Positions 33,416-43,744 are shown, counted from the first letter of the stretch. The stretch: DNA of 64,000 bases from Helicobacter macacae MIT 99-5501 (GCF_000507845.1 NZ_KI669456.1:62001-126000); one strand, 5' to 3'. Program-made: numbers and translations. The notes: a model not told the origin generated them from the letters alone.

Positions 33416-36307
33416 ATGATGAGTAAAAAAACACAAAATCCACAAGAGGAAGAAAAAGCAGCCTACAATCCAAAAGCGATAGAATCTACTATCTATGAAA
33501 TCTGCAAAAATAGAGGATATTTTGAGATAGATGGCAATGCAGCCCTTGCAAAAAAACGACAAGAAAGACTAAAGCAAGAAAAAAATAGTGGCAAAAATGG
33601 CAGTGGAGCAAATGAAAAAAAACTAGAGCCAAAAAACACGCATTTTTGCATAATGATGCCCCCTCCAAATGTAACGGGCGTGCTTCACATAGGGCACGCG
33701 CTTACCCTTAGCTTGCAAGACATTATCGTTCGCTATAAGCGAATGCAAGGCTTCATCACGCTCTATCAGCCCGGGCTAGACCACGCAGGAATCGCCACGC
33801 AAAATATCGTAGAAAAACAACTTCTAGCAAAAGGGATAAAAAAAGAGGAGCTAGGCAGAGAAGCATTTATCAAAAAAGTGTGGGAGTGGAAAGAAGAGTC
33901 TGGAGGTAAAATCACGGGGCAAATGGAGGCTCTAGGGATTTCTCCCGCACTTTCTAGGGCGCGATTTACTATGGATAAAGGCTTGCAACAAGCCGTGAGG
34001 GAAGCATTTGTCGCGTGGTATGAGCAAGGACTAATCTATCAGGGGGATTATATGGTGAATTGGTGCACGCACGATGGGGCACTAAGCGACATAGAAGTGG
34101 AGTATGAAGGACAGGATACAAAGCTATATTATATCGCTTACAAGCTAGCTGATAGTTCGCAGGATTGTAGCTACTCTTTGGAGGGTGTTCATAGCGCAGA
34201 TTTTGCAGGCACGCAAGGCACAAATGAGCATAATTTCCCAAAAGATGCCCTTGTAGTAGCTACTACGCGCCCTGAAACTTTCTTTGGTGATGTCGCTGTA
34301 ATGATAAATCCAAATGATTCTCGCTATGCCCATTTGGTGGGCAAATCTGTCGTGCTTCCTCTGCTAAACAAAGAGATTCCTATCATCGCTGATAGTGCGG
34401 TGGATATGGAGTTTGGCACGGGCGTGGTAAAGGTAACGCCCGCACACGACATAAACGACTATGAAGTAGGCAAGCGACACAATTTAGAAAACCTCGTCAT
34501 ATTCGATGAAAAAGGAATCTTTAATGTAAATGCAAAGGGGTTTGAGGGTAGGGAGCGACTAGAAGCGCGAGAAGACATAGTCGTAGCACTACACTCTTGC
34601 GGTGCATTGATAAAAACCCAAGACTACCAAAATCAAGTCGGCAAATGTTATCGCTGTGGCAACATAATCGAGCCATATATCTCAAAGCAGTGGTTTGTCT
34701 CAAAAGAAGTTGCTAATGGCGCGATAAAGCGCGTAAATGAGGGCGAAGCGAAGTTTTATCCAAGCGCGTGGCTAAATAATTTCAATGCGTGGATGCGTGA
34801 GCTACGACCGTGGTGTATCTCGCGCCAGCTGTGGTGGGGGCATAGGATTCCTATTTGGGACTGCCAAAACCCCAAATGCGCTCATCGCTTTGCTTCCAAA
34901 AACGAAGTAGAATCTAGCTGCCCAAAATGTGGAGGCGAGCTAAAGCAGCAAAGCGATGTGCTAGATACTTGGTTTAGTTCAGGTTTGTGGGCATTTAGCA
35001 CGCTAGGGTGGAAAAATAATCTATCTTTAGATACTAATCACACAGATTCTGCACCTTTGCACGAAGCAAGCACGAGCGAGAATCCATACAACCCAGATGA
35101 TTTGACAAATTTCTACCCAAATTCCCTGCTTATCACGGGATTTGATATATTGTTTTTTTGGGTAGCTAGAATGCTATTTAGTGGCGAGTCTTTGCTAGGC
35201 AAGCTACCATTTAGGGATATTTATTTGCACGCCCTTGTCCGCGATGAAAATGGGCAAAAAATGAGCAAATCTCGCGGAAATGTCATCGACCCGCTAGAAA
35301 TGATAGAAAAATACGGCGCGGATTCACTGCGATTTAGCCTTGCATATCTATGCGCACAAGGGCGCGATATACGACTATCCACTGCCCAACTAGAGATAGG
35401 AAAAAACTTTGCAAACAAACTTTTTAATGCCACGCAATTTTTGCTTTTGTATGCTAAGCAGCAAGATTGTGGATTTGGTGGATTTAGCAAGGTTAGCAAA
35501 TACCACACGCCACTTGGCAGATACGCTAAATCGCGTCTAAACGCTGCAAATAGCGAGCTTATAGCCGCACTAGAATCTTATCGTTTTAATGACGGCGCAA
35601 GCGTGCTTTATCGCTTTTTGTGGGGGGAGTTTTGCGATTGGTGCATAGAGCTAGCCAAAGTGCAAAAAGAAGCGATAAGCGAGCTCGGAGCTGTGCTAGC
35701 AGACGCGCTAAAGCTATTGCACCCTTATATGCCTTTTATCAGTGAGGAGCTATACCACAAGCTAAGGGGGCAGGAGCTAAAAGATGTCCAAAGCATTATG
35801 GTAGAGGAGTTTCCTAGCGATTTTGAGCGGGATTTGGAGGTGGAGGCAGAATTTGAGATGATAAAAAATGCTACGATTTCTTTGCGCAGACTAAAAGCAA
35901 GTATAGATTTGGCAAATAAGCCTGTGCAGCAGGCATATATACAGAGCTTTGATGACAAAAAAATCGCCCAAAAAGCCCTAGATTCTATCCAAAAACTCGC
36001 ACGAGTAGAATCTATAAAGATTTTTGATAGCACAGATACCAAAAACTTCGTAGTAGATATAGGCGAGGGCGTGAAGTGCTACTTACCACTTGATAATATC
36101 GATTTATCGCCTATTTTGGCTAGGCTAGATTCTCAAAAACAAAAGCTAACAAAAGACCGTGATAAGCTAGAATCAAACCTAAAAAATGATAGATTTTTGG
36201 CAAATGCACCAAAAGAAGTAGTCTCAAAGCTAGAATCTAGCCTGCAAGAAGTCCTAGACAAACTACGCAAAATCCAAAGCGAAATAGACACGCTAGATAG
36301 AGGATAG
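33416..36307 (+). CDS. valS: Valyl-tRNA synthetase
   Basis: 963-residue class I synthetase charging tRNA-Val. The HIGH signature is in NVTGVLHIGHAL (near 83-94) and the KMSKS loop in GQKMSKSRGN (near 617-626). The editing domain lies between them, with two CxxC zinc-like pairs (CYRCG; CQNPKC with CPKCGGE). The C-terminal tail is the ValS coiled coil. A ~25-residue Ser/Gly-rich loop interrupts the editing region near 255-280. GGAGC precedes a doubled ATG; the second (33419) is also possible. Starts 10 bases after murD. Confidence 0.97.
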   Translation: MMSKKTQNPQEEEKAAYNPKAIESTIYEICKNRGYFEIDGNAALAKKRQERLKQEKNSGKNGSGANEKKLEPKNTHFCIMMPPPNVTGVLHIGHALTLSLQDIIVRYKRMQGFITLYQPGLDHAGIATQNIVEKQLLAKGIKKEELGREAFIKKVWEWKEESGGKITGQMEALGISPALSRARFTMDKGLQQAVREAFVAWYEQGLIYQGDYMVNWCTHDGALSDIEVEYEGQDTKLYYIAYKLADSSQDCSYSLEGVHSADFAGTQGTNEHNFPKDALVVATTRPETFFGDVAVMINPNDSRYAHLVGKSVVLPLLNKEIPIIADSAVDMEFGTGVVKVTPAHDINDYEVGKRHNLENLVIFDEKGIFNVNAKGFEGRERLEAREDIVVALHSCGALIKTQDYQNQVGKCYRCGNIIEPYISKQWFVSKEVANGAIKRVNEGEAKFYPSAWLNNFNAWMRELRPWCISRQLWWGHRIPIWDCQNPKCAHRFASKNEVESSCPKCGGELKQQSDVLDTWFSSGLWAFSTLGWKNNLSLDTNHTDSAPLHEASTSENPYNPDDLTNFYPNSLLITGFDILFFWVARMLFSGESLLGKLPFRDIYLHALVRDENGQKMSKSRGNVIDPLEMIEKYGADSLRFSLAYLCAQGRDIRLSTAQLEIGKNFANKLFNATQFLLLYAKQQDCGFGGFSKVSKYHTPLGRYAKSRLNAANSELIAALESYRFNDGASVLYRFLWGEFCDWCIELAKVQKEAISELGAVLADALKLLHPYMPFISEELYHKLRGQELKDVQSIMVEEFPSDFERDLEVEAEFEMIKNATISLRRLKASIDLANKPVQQAYIQSFDDKKIAQKALDSIQKLARVESIKIFDSTDTKNFVVDIGEGVKCYLPLDNIDLSPILARLDSQKQKLTKDRDKLESNLKNDRFLANAPKEVVSKLESSLQEVLDKLRKIQSEIDTLDRG

Positions 36308-36663
36308 TTTGGCTTCTATCAGCGATGAAACTTAGTTATTTCCACACAATGTAGGGATTTTGTTTCGCAGATTTTTGCGCTATTAAGTTGGTATTTTGGG
36401 CTGATATTTTGGTGGATTTACGATAGGTGAGAGAATCTTTCTTGGCAAAATATTGTGTTTTTTGCCCTATGTGCTTGGTGTATTTGATTAGTGTGCTTGA
36501 TAAGATTTTCTACTGCATTACGGATAATTTTTACTGATTTTGAAATCCGCATTATTTACTAATCTATTGTCAAACTTTGCAAAGGAGCTGATTCCACCAC
36601 GCTTCTTAGATGATACAAGCTAGTTAGCATAGCTACTTATAGCGTTTTACCCCCTAAAATTTT
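36308..36663. other. Intergenic region between convergent valS and dehydrogenase gene
   Basis: 356 AT-rich bases between two 3' ends. No gene, RNA or clear terminator hairpin was recognised. Confidence 0.5.
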
Positions 36664-38583
36664 CTACTTCTTGCGTCCGTCTTCTAGGACTTTGTGGCTT
36701 CCATTTTCATCAAACTCAACCACCACATAAGGCAAACCTTGTTTGTTTAATTCCGCCATAAAGTAGTCAGGGTCGTTTTGCTCCATATTCCACACACCCG
36801 CCCCCTGCGTTGTCTCTTGGGGAATTTCGCGGGAGTTTGCCACTCGCTTCGTCAATAGACTATCAGTCTTATTTTCCTCGCTCGTGGCTTCACAACCCAC
36901 GAACTTCCCGCAAGATACTTCCGCAGGGTTACCTTTGCTTATTCCAATCGCATTATCTATCCCCTGCCATTCCCCGCCTTTTGGCATATCGGCGTTAAAT
37001 GATGGAACGCAACCCAAGCCATTAGAATCAAGATTCTCAAATTCTAAGGTTGCAGATGAATTTTTGGGGTTGTGCGAGGCAAGCGAATGAGACGCACTCC
37101 TCGTGCGTTGCAGTGAAGCGTCCGAAGCACTCCCCAAAAAGTCGCTGCAAACTGAATTTGTTATTTTTTCACACCCCACACCCCATTTCCCCTCACATAT
37201 CAACTTCGCCCCTATCATCGCAGGCACACCTGTGGTATAGCTCACCCCCTGCGCGCCCACCTCCGCGTAGCACTCCTCGTGCGTGCAAATGTTATAAATG
37301 TAAATTACGCGCTCCTTGCCCTCCTTCACGCCTTTTATATAGCAGCCGATATGCGTCTGCCCTTTGGTGCGCGGGGCGAGACTTGCGGGGTCTGGCAGTA
37401 GCGTTTTTAGCACTTCTATTGGCACGATTTTACCCCCCTTATGCGCCACCTCATCGATTCGTAGCAACCCCACATTCTCTAAGCACTTCATATGCGTAAG
37501 ATAGCTCTCCCCAAATGTCATAAAAAAGCGGATTTTGCGTAGTCCCTTGATATTGCGAATAAGCGATTCTAACTCCTCGTGGTAAAGCAAATAGCTATTT
37601 TTCACGCCCACGCCCAAATAATCCCACTCTTTCATCAACGCCAAAGGGGCGACATCGCGCCACTGCCCGTTGAAGTAGCTTTGATTTTGCAAATCCTGCG
37701 TGTTTGATTCAAGCGCGAAGTGCTTTTCCTCTCTTTCAAATTTGCGATAGATTTTGTCCTCTTGCAAGTCGGGGTTGAGTTCTAAGTTTGATTGCAAACT
37801 TGTGGAATCTACCCACCCCCTAGCCCCCTCCGCAAGGGAGGGGGAACTCACCCAATACCGCGCTTTGCTACTCACTTCGCGCAAGTTAATTTCAGGGTTA
37901 AAGTTTGTCGCAAACGCATAGCCGTGGTCCCCCGCATTGCAATCCAAAATATCAATGCTATGAATCTCATCAAAATAGTGCTTTTGCGCGTAGGCACAAA
38001 ATACATTGGTTACCCCGGGGTCAAAGCCACTTCCCAAAAGCGCGAAAATCCCCGCTTCCTTGTAGCGCGTGTCATAAGCCCACTGCTCCTTATACTCAAA
38101 GTGCGCATTATCGGGGTGCTCGTAGTTCGCAGTATCAAGGTAGTGTGTCTTTGTGCGCAGGCACGCCTCCATAATTGCCAAATCTTGGTAGGGCAAAGCC
38201 ACATTTACCACGAGCTTTGGGTGGTATTTCTCTATCAAAGCCACGACAGATTCTACGCTATCGGCATCTACTTCATCGATTTCAATCTCCCCAAAGCCCT
38301 TAGCGCGGATAGAATCTGCAATCGCCTTGCATTTAGACAAAGTGCGCGAGGCTAATATAATGCGCGAAAACACGCCGTCAAATTCGTCTTGTGGCGATAA
38401 ATCGTGGAGTTTGCCACTCGCTTCGTCAATAGACGAATCAGTCTTATTTCCTTGCTCGTGGCTACACAACCCCGATTTCTCGCTCACAATACTAGAATTT
38501 GCATTTTTTACTCGATTCATCGCCATTTTGTGTGCCACCACGCCACCTACGCCACCTGCTCCGATTTGTAAAACACACGCCAT
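36664..38583 (-). CDS. Carboxynorspermidine/saccharopine dehydrogenase family protein with repeat-derived insertions
   Basis: 639 residues from the ATG at 38583 (AAGGAGT five bases upstream; a GTG two codons earlier overlaps that site). The Rossmann motif GAGGVGGVVAHKMA starts at about 8. Family segments such as LVVNVALPYQD, YLDTANYEHPD and GSGFDPGVTNVF follow, as in carboxynorspermidine dehydrogenases (spermidine synthesis), which are about 400 residues. The ~240 extra residues fall in three blocks: about 27-65, 246-300 and 475-610. These blocks coincide with repeated DNA: two copies of a 67-68 base repeat and one GC-rich palindromic element. The frame is open throughout. Whether the enlarged enzyme works is unknown. 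Confidence 0.85.
   Translation of the reverse strand: MACVLQIGAGGVGGVVAHKMAMNRVKNANSSIVSEKSGLCSHEQGNKTDSSIDEASGKLHDLSPQDEFDGVFSRIILASRTLSKCKAIADSIRAKGFGEIEIDEVDADSVESVVALIEKYHPKLVVNVALPYQDLAIMEACLRTKTHYLDTANYEHPDNAHFEYKEQWAYDTRYKEAGIFALLGSGFDPGVTNVFCAYAQKHYFDEIHSIDILDCNAGDHGYAFATNFNPEINLREVSSKARYWVSSPSLAEGARGWVDSTSLQSNLELNPDLQEDKIYRKFEREEKHFALESNTQDLQNQSYFNGQWRDVAPLALMKEWDYLGVGVKNSYLLYHEELESLIRNIKGLRKIRFFMTFGESYLTHMKCLENVGLLRIDEVAHKGGKIVPIEVLKTLLPDPASLAPRTKGQTHIGCYIKGVKEGKERVIYIYNICTHEECYAEVGAQGVSYTTGVPAMIGAKLICEGKWGVGCEKITNSVCSDFLGSASDASLQRTRSASHSLASHNPKNSSATLEFENLDSNGLGCVPSFNADMPKGGEWQGIDNAIGISKGNPAEVSCGKFVGCEATSEENKTDSLLTKRVANSREIPQETTQGAGVWNMEQNDPDYFMAELNKQGLPYVVVEFDENGSHKVLEDGRKK
36832..36898. 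repeat. Direct repeat B in the dehydrogenase gene
   Basis: 67 bases beginning GGAGTTTGCCACTCGCTTCG. Same orientation as repeat A at 38406-38473 and almost identical. Length differences in the middle make part of the copy read in a different frame (NKTDSLLTKRVANS here). Confidence 0.9.
37065..37150. repeat. Suspected repeat segment in the dehydrogenase gene
   Basis: GC-richer stretch with an inverted repeat CGCAC-GAGGA-GTGCG, encoding a Ser/Ala-rich peptide (GSASDASLQRTRSASHS). It falls inside the largest insertion and has the look of a mobile filler sequence, but no second copy exists in this window. Confidence 0.4.
37810..37846. repeat. Intragenic GC-rich palindromic element, copy e (in dehydrogenase gene)
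   Basis: Nearly the same sequence as copies a, c and d in the mod gene 26-28 kb away. On the coding strand it reads CCCCCTCCCTTGCGGAGGGG, then GCTAGGGGGTGGG, translated as SPSLAEGARGWV, forward orientation. Confidence 0.9.
38406..38473. repeat. Direct repeat A in the dehydrogenase gene
   Basis: 68 bases, partner of repeat B. On the coding strand it gives SHEQGNKTDSSIDEASGKL. It lies in the first insertion, within the N-terminal Rossmann region. Confidence 0.9.
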
Positions 38584-38707
38584 TTTCACTCCTTATAAGA
38601 TTTTATACACCTATATAGATTTACATAAGTTGAGATTTTAGCAAAATTTCTTTAAGCAAAAAACACAAGATTTTGCTTACAAAGCCACGTCTTTATAGCA
38701 AAGCAAC

Positions 38708-39397
38708 TTAAAGCGATAAAAAGTTTTGCAAAATTTGCAAGCCGATTTTGTGGCTTTTTTCGGGGTGGGCTTGGATACCTAGCACATTATCTTTTGCGAC
38801 AATAGAGGGAAACCTAGTAGCTTCTACCTCACTTTTTTTGTGGCTTTTGCTAGGCTCGCTATATTTACACCACGCCAAAACATCTCTCTCATCGACATTG
38901 CTCGCATAATATGAATGCACAAAGTAAAGATACGCACCATTTGGCACACTATCTAAAAGCGAGTGAGGAGGCACGCAAATCTTTTGCTTATCCAAGTTTG
39001 CACCCTCACTAGCAAAAAAGTTTTGATTCCACCCGATATGAGGCGTGCGCAAATCCTCCCCAAACTTCACAATCTCTCCTTTTAAAAGCCCTAGCCCTCT
39101 ATGCTCTCCAAACTCATAGCTTCGCTCAAAAAGTAGCTGCATACCCACACAGATTCCAAGCATATATTTGCCACTTTTGACAAACTTTGCTATCGCTTCA
39201 TCAAACCCACTTTTCCTAACTAGCCCCACAACATCGCCAAACGCACCTACACCGGGCAAAATCACCTTGTCATAATCGCACAATTTATGCGGGCTAGACT
39301 CTGTGGCAAGGCAAGCACCAAGATATGCAAATGAATTTCTCACACTTCCTAGATTTCCCGCTCCGTAGTCGATGATAGCGATATTTTGTGTTTTCAT
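38708..39397 (-). CDS. hisH: Imidazole glycerol phosphate synthase glutaminase subunit HisH
   Basis: 229-residue class I glutamine amidotransferase. It has DYGAGNLGSV at about 10-19, PGVGAFGD near 49, the nucleophile in LGICVGMQLLF (Cys near 84), and the His/Glu pair in GIQAHPEKS near the C terminus. It supplies ammonia to HisF in histidine synthesis. No hisF or other his gene is nearby, so it could instead be a HisH paralogue serving sugar modification. It includes a Ser/Lys-rich loop near 185-195. Confidence 0.9.
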   Translation of the reverse strand: MKTQNIAIIDYGAGNLGSVRNSFAYLGACLATESSPHKLCDYDKVILPGVGAFGDVVGLVRKSGFDEAIAKFVKSGKYMLGICVGMQLLFERSYEFGEHRGLGLLKGEIVKFGEDLRTPHIGWNQNFFASEGANLDKQKICVPPHSLLDSVPNGAYLYFVHSYYASNVDERDVLAWCKYSEPSKSHKKSEVEATRFPSIVAKDNVLGIQAHPEKSHKIGLQILQNFLSL

Positions 39398-39458
39398 TGT
39401 CGCGCTTTTGATACTTTTGACACTTACTAAACTATCTTGCTAAACGAACTCTAAAATA

Positions 39459-42278
39459 TCATTTCCCAACGACTTGCTGACACCGCTTGCATAGCCCGCC
39501 ACTAGAGCTTGCCATATATCGCCAGCACCGCTCGCATTTGCACTCGCCACTTTTGTGTATAGTATAGTTTTTGCCCTCTATCTCTATCTTGGCGATTTTT
39601 TCGCCAAGCTTTTTGCTCTCTTCACTTACTATAAGCCACTTAGCACTTTCTTTGAAATCGCCAAAATCCCCCACCACACAAAGCTCAAGCCCTGATTTTA
39701 CTACCCCGTCTTTTTTTAGGCTATCAAGCGTTTCGTTAAATTTATTTCGTAGCTCAAGAAGCAGGGTAAAATCTACATTTTCCTTATCACTAGCAATATC
39801 TTTGTAAGATTCTAGTGGGGCAATCTCAAAAACGCCAAATTCTCCCCCTACACCCAAAATCTTGGGCGCAAAAGAGAGTGCTTCCTCTATGGTGTAGGTA
39901 AGCACAGGTGCTAGCAAATGGCACAAATGGCTTAAAATCACTGCCATTACACTTTGGTGTGCCACTCTCTCTTTGCCATTTTTTTCATCACAATACAAGC
40001 TATCTTTGCACAAATCCAAGTAGATTCCGCTTAGCTCGTTGCTAATGAAGTATGAGAGAATCTGCATAGCACTGATGAAATTATACTCTTTGAAATGCGC
40101 CCTAGCTTGGCTAAACGCGCTAAAAGCCCTGCTTAAAATAAACCTATCTATCTGCCCTAAATCACTCTCTTTAGCCAAGCGGTCCAAATCACTCACATTT
40201 GCCATAAGGAATCTAATAGTATTGCGGATTTTTTTATACTGCTCGCTTACTTGCTTTAGTATGTCATTTGAGATTTTTTGGTCATTTTGATAATCACTTA
40301 GCGCTACCCAAAGTCGCAAAATCTCACTACCATATTGCTTTAGCACTTCTTGAGGTAGGACTACATTACCCTTTGATTTGCTCATTTTTTGCCCATTTGC
40401 ATCCATTGTAAATCCGTGAGTAAGCACGGCTTTATACGGTGCCCGCCCTTGCAAAGCACAGCTTAGCAAAAGAGAGCTTTGAAACCACCCTCTATGCTGG
40501 TCGCTCCCCTCCAAATACATATCGCTAGGATATTCTCCCGCATCATAGATTCCGCTTTTTAGCACGGCATTCCAAGTGCTACCGCTATCAAACCACACAT
40601 CTAGTATATGCTCGCATTTTTCGTATTTGTGCGCTTGAGACTTGTGGCTTGAGGGAAGTAGCTCTTCTATCTCTTTGTCCCACCACGCATCACAGCCCTC
40701 TTTTTCAAATGTCTTTGCGATAGATTCTAGCACAGCTTCATCTAGCAGTGGCTCGCCACTTTCTTTGTCGATAAAAAACGCAATAGGCACTCCCCAATCA
40801 CGCTGTCTAGAGATACACCAATCAGGGCGATTTTCTATCATAGCATTTATGCGATTGCGTCCGCTTGCAGGATAAAATCTAGTCTCATCTATCGCCTTTA
40901 GCGCGACTTCTCGCAAAGACTTGCCATCTAAAAATGGCTTATCCATTAGGATAAACCACTGCTTTGTTGCACGATATATCACAGGCTCGTGTGTGCGCCA
41001 GCAGTGCGGATATGAGTGGACAAATTTAGAGCAAGAGATGAGATTCTCCCCTAGTAGCTCTAGGATTTTCTCATTTGCCTTAAAAATATGCAAGCCAACA
41101 AAATCATTTGCCACACTACTAGGCAATAGCTCGCACACGCTCTCATCATAGCAGCCTTTATCATTCACAGGCATCAAAATCTGTGTGGGATTGTATTTTG
41201 TCATTTTTGCTTCATCAGCATATTTTAGCCACAAGAAATAGTCATCTTCGCCGTGTCCGGGTGCTGTATGCACAAGCCCGCTTCCCCCCTCCATAAGCAC
41301 GTGCTCACCTAGCAAAATCACAGATTTTCGCTCATTTAGCGGGTTTATCGCTTCGCAGTATTCTAGCTCTTTTGCATAGATTTCTTTGAGAATCTCGCCT
41401 TTTGTTATGCCCTTGTCGATTAGAGAATCTAGCAGTGGCTTTGCTAGTAAATATCCCTCACTTGTGATGACATAGATTTCATTTGGATTTAGCGCGATAG
41501 CTTGATTTGATAGAAGCGTCCAAGGCGTGGTAGTCCATATCACTGCTTTTATCTCTTTATTTGGCTCTAGGGCGAGTTTTTGCTTTGATTCTTGCGTGAG
41601 AGAAAATCCCACAAAAATACTATAATCCTCTTTGTCTTTATACTCTACTTCCGCTTCAGCTAGCGCACTTCTAGCTGCCCAGCTCCAAAATATCGGCTTA
41701 GAGCGAGTGGCTAGCAAGCCCTTTTTTGCCACTTCACAAAGCGTGCGATAGATATTTGCCTCAAAGGCAAAATCCATAGTTTTATATGGATTTTCAAAAT
41801 CCCCCAAAACCCCCATTTGCTTAAATTCATCTGCTTGGATTGCGAGGTATTTAGTAGCGTGAGCGCGACACAGCTCACGGATTTTAGATTTTGGCAGAGT
41901 ATCTTTTTTTGCCTTTCCTTGTGCATCTTTGCCAAGAGATTTTTCTACTTGCTGTTCTATGGGTAGTCCGTGGCAGTCCCAGCCCGGTGTATAGCGCACT
42001 GCATCGCCATTAAAAAAATGTGTCTTTATGACAATATCTTTTAGGATTTTATTTAGCGCGTGCCCTATGTGGAGATTGCCATTTGCATAAGGGGGACCAT
42101 CGTGTAGAGTGAAAGTCTTTTGTGGATTGTGCGTATTTGTAGCACGCAAGGAGCGCATTTTGTGATAAGCTGCGCAATCTTTTTGCCATTTTTCATAGAT
42201 TTTTGGTTCATTTTGGGGTAGATTGCCCCGCATTGGGAAATCTGTCTTTGGCAACAACAAAGTGTCTTTATAGTCCAT
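39459..42278 (-). CDS. ileS: Isoleucyl-tRNA synthetase
   Basis: 939-residue class I synthetase charging tRNA-Ile. The HIGH box is in GNLHIGHALNKI (near 66-77) and the KMSKS box in GQKMSKSKGN (near 634-643). The C-terminal zinc motif (CKCERCW and CKRC) is intact and marks the bacterial IleS form. Length normal. On the minus strand a TACAAT box lies about 75 bases upstream (42357-42352). Confidence 0.97.
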   Translation of the reverse strand: MDYKDTLLLPKTDFPMRGNLPQNEPKIYEKWQKDCAAYHKMRSLRATNTHNPQKTFTLHDGPPYANGNLHIGHALNKILKDIVIKTHFFNGDAVRYTPGWDCHGLPIEQQVEKSLGKDAQGKAKKDTLPKSKIRELCRAHATKYLAIQADEFKQMGVLGDFENPYKTMDFAFEANIYRTLCEVAKKGLLATRSKPIFWSWAARSALAEAEVEYKDKEDYSIFVGFSLTQESKQKLALEPNKEIKAVIWTTTPWTLLSNQAIALNPNEIYVITSEGYLLAKPLLDSLIDKGITKGEILKEIYAKELEYCEAINPLNERKSVILLGEHVLMEGGSGLVHTAPGHGEDDYFLWLKYADEAKMTKYNPTQILMPVNDKGCYDESVCELLPSSVANDFVGLHIFKANEKILELLGENLISCSKFVHSYPHCWRTHEPVIYRATKQWFILMDKPFLDGKSLREVALKAIDETRFYPASGRNRINAMIENRPDWCISRQRDWGVPIAFFIDKESGEPLLDEAVLESIAKTFEKEGCDAWWDKEIEELLPSSHKSQAHKYEKCEHILDVWFDSGSTWNAVLKSGIYDAGEYPSDMYLEGSDQHRGWFQSSLLLSCALQGRAPYKAVLTHGFTMDANGQKMSKSKGNVVLPQEVLKQYGSEILRLWVALSDYQNDQKISNDILKQVSEQYKKIRNTIRFLMANVSDLDRLAKESDLGQIDRFILSRAFSAFSQARAHFKEYNFISAMQILSYFISNELSGIYLDLCKDSLYCDEKNGKERVAHQSVMAVILSHLCHLLAPVLTYTIEEALSFAPKILGVGGEFGVFEIAPLESYKDIASDKENVDFTLLLELRNKFNETLDSLKKDGVVKSGLELCVVGDFGDFKESAKWLIVSEESKKLGEKIAKIEIEGKNYTIHKSGECKCERCWRYMASSSGGLCKRCQQVVGK

Positions 42279-42496
42279 TTAGTGTCCTTTAGTAAAGTTT
42301 ATAGGCAAGTTTTTAGGTTTTAGGCAAAATCTAAAATGCTTAAAAAACGCTATTGTAGCCAAAAAATACCTCAAAAAAGCTTAGTGCAACGCCCGCTTGC
42401 CAAAAGTTGCTCCCCACAAGCCTAAATTGCTAAAAGCAAATCACAAAATCCAAAATCTTTTTTTTCCTAAAAAAAATTCTTGCAATTTTTGCAAAC

Positions 42497-43699
42497 CTAG
42501 CACGCCCCATATTTATAATAAGCCGCGCAAGCCCCTTCAGAGCTTACCATACAGCTTCCTAGCGGGTGGCTAGGGATACAAGATTTGCCAAACACTTTGC
42601 AATCTAGTGGCTTTGCCACCCCGCGCAGTATATCTCCACAGCGACAAGATTTGTTATCTGCTATGGGGGTAAAATCTAAAACCTCTTCAAACTCACGCAT
42701 CGCGTCATAAGCACGATACTCTTTGCGCAATCTTAAGCTAGAGTTTGACACTTCGCCTAGCCCCCTCCACTCAAAGCTAGGCGCGATTTCAAAAAATGTA
42801 TTTACTAGCTCTTGTGCTTTTTGATTGCCCTGCATATTTACTACGCGAGTGTATTGCACTTCTAGCTTTGGGTTTGCATTGTGGGTTTGTATGTCATTTG
42901 CTTGGCTAGCTAGCATAGCGATACTTTGCATCATATCCACAGGCTCAAAGCCACTTACCACAATTGGAATGCGATATTTCTCTAGCAATGGTTTGTAGAT
43001 TTTCGCACCTGTGATGACGCTTACGTGAGATGGAGCGATAAGCGCGTTTATAGCGCAATCTTTGGAATCTAGTATGGCTTCTAGCGGTGGAGGGACTAGG
43101 ATATGATTTATATGAAAAAATAGATTTTGGCATTTTGCTTCTATGGTGCGAGATAGCAGTGCGGCAGTCATAGGCGTAGTCGTCTCAAATCCGATAGCAA
43201 AAAACACGACTTTTTTGCTTGGATTTTCTAGTGCGATTTGCAGGGCTTGGCTAGGCGAGTAGAGAAACCTCACATCTGCGCCTTTGGCACGGGCATCTTG
43301 GAGAGAGCCATTACTCCCCGGGACCTTTAGCATATCGCCAAGCGTTAGCAGAATCACATCTTTTTGCATAGCGATAGTGTATGCTTGGTTTATGCGAGAT
43401 TTTGGCATCACACACACAGGGCAGCCCGGTCCGTGTATGCACTCAATATTGCTTGGCAAAAGCCCCTTTAGCCCATAGCGCATAAGCGTGTGAGTATGCC
43501 CTCCACACACTTCCATCATTTTTAGTGGAGTTTTTAGATTTTTTGCTAGTTTGTGGATTTGCTTTGATAGGGCGAGAATGGCGTCTTTTTGGCGAAATCC
43601 ATCTAGCAAAAGAGAAGTGCTTAAAGAGGCTGAAGTTTTTGCAGAAGCGTCTGCAAAGGCACTTGCAGAAGCATTTGGAGTAGAATCTTTGCTAGACAT
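42497..43699 (-). CDS. hypD: Hydrogenase maturation protein HypD
   Basis: 400-residue iron-sulfur protein that, with HypC, carries the Fe(CN)2CO group for NiFe hydrogenase. Family motifs: CGGHTHTLMRYG near 64-75, HGPGCPVCVMP near 89-99, and the C-terminal cysteine cluster (CRCGDILRG, CKVFGKSC). The first ~35 residues are an Ala/Ser-rich extension. Last gene of hypB-hypC-orf-hypD. Confidence 0.95.
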   Translation of the reverse strand: MSSKDSTPNASASAFADASAKTSASLSTSLLLDGFRQKDAILALSKQIHKLAKNLKTPLKMMEVCGGHTHTLMRYGLKGLLPSNIECIHGPGCPVCVMPKSRINQAYTIAMQKDVILLTLGDMLKVPGSNGSLQDARAKGADVRFLYSPSQALQIALENPSKKVVFFAIGFETTTPMTAALLSRTIEAKCQNLFFHINHILVPPPLEAILDSKDCAINALIAPSHVSVITGAKIYKPLLEKYRIPIVVSGFEPVDMMQSIAMLASQANDIQTHNANPKLEVQYTRVVNMQGNQKAQELVNTFFEIAPSFEWRGLGEVSNSSLRLRKEYRAYDAMREFEEVLDFTPIADNKSCRCGDILRGVAKPLDCKVFGKSCIPSHPLGSCMVSSEGACAAYYKYGAC

Positions 43700-43744
43700 T
43701 GCCCTATCCTTAAAAATATGTGAATCTAAAATACGCCCAAAATA

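Noticed and set aside
36810..38641. Plus-strand open frames opposite the dehydrogenase gene
   Set aside because: They are antisense to the insertion-rich gene; their similarity to each other (for example SLPLASSID in two of them) only reflects the direct repeats A and B.
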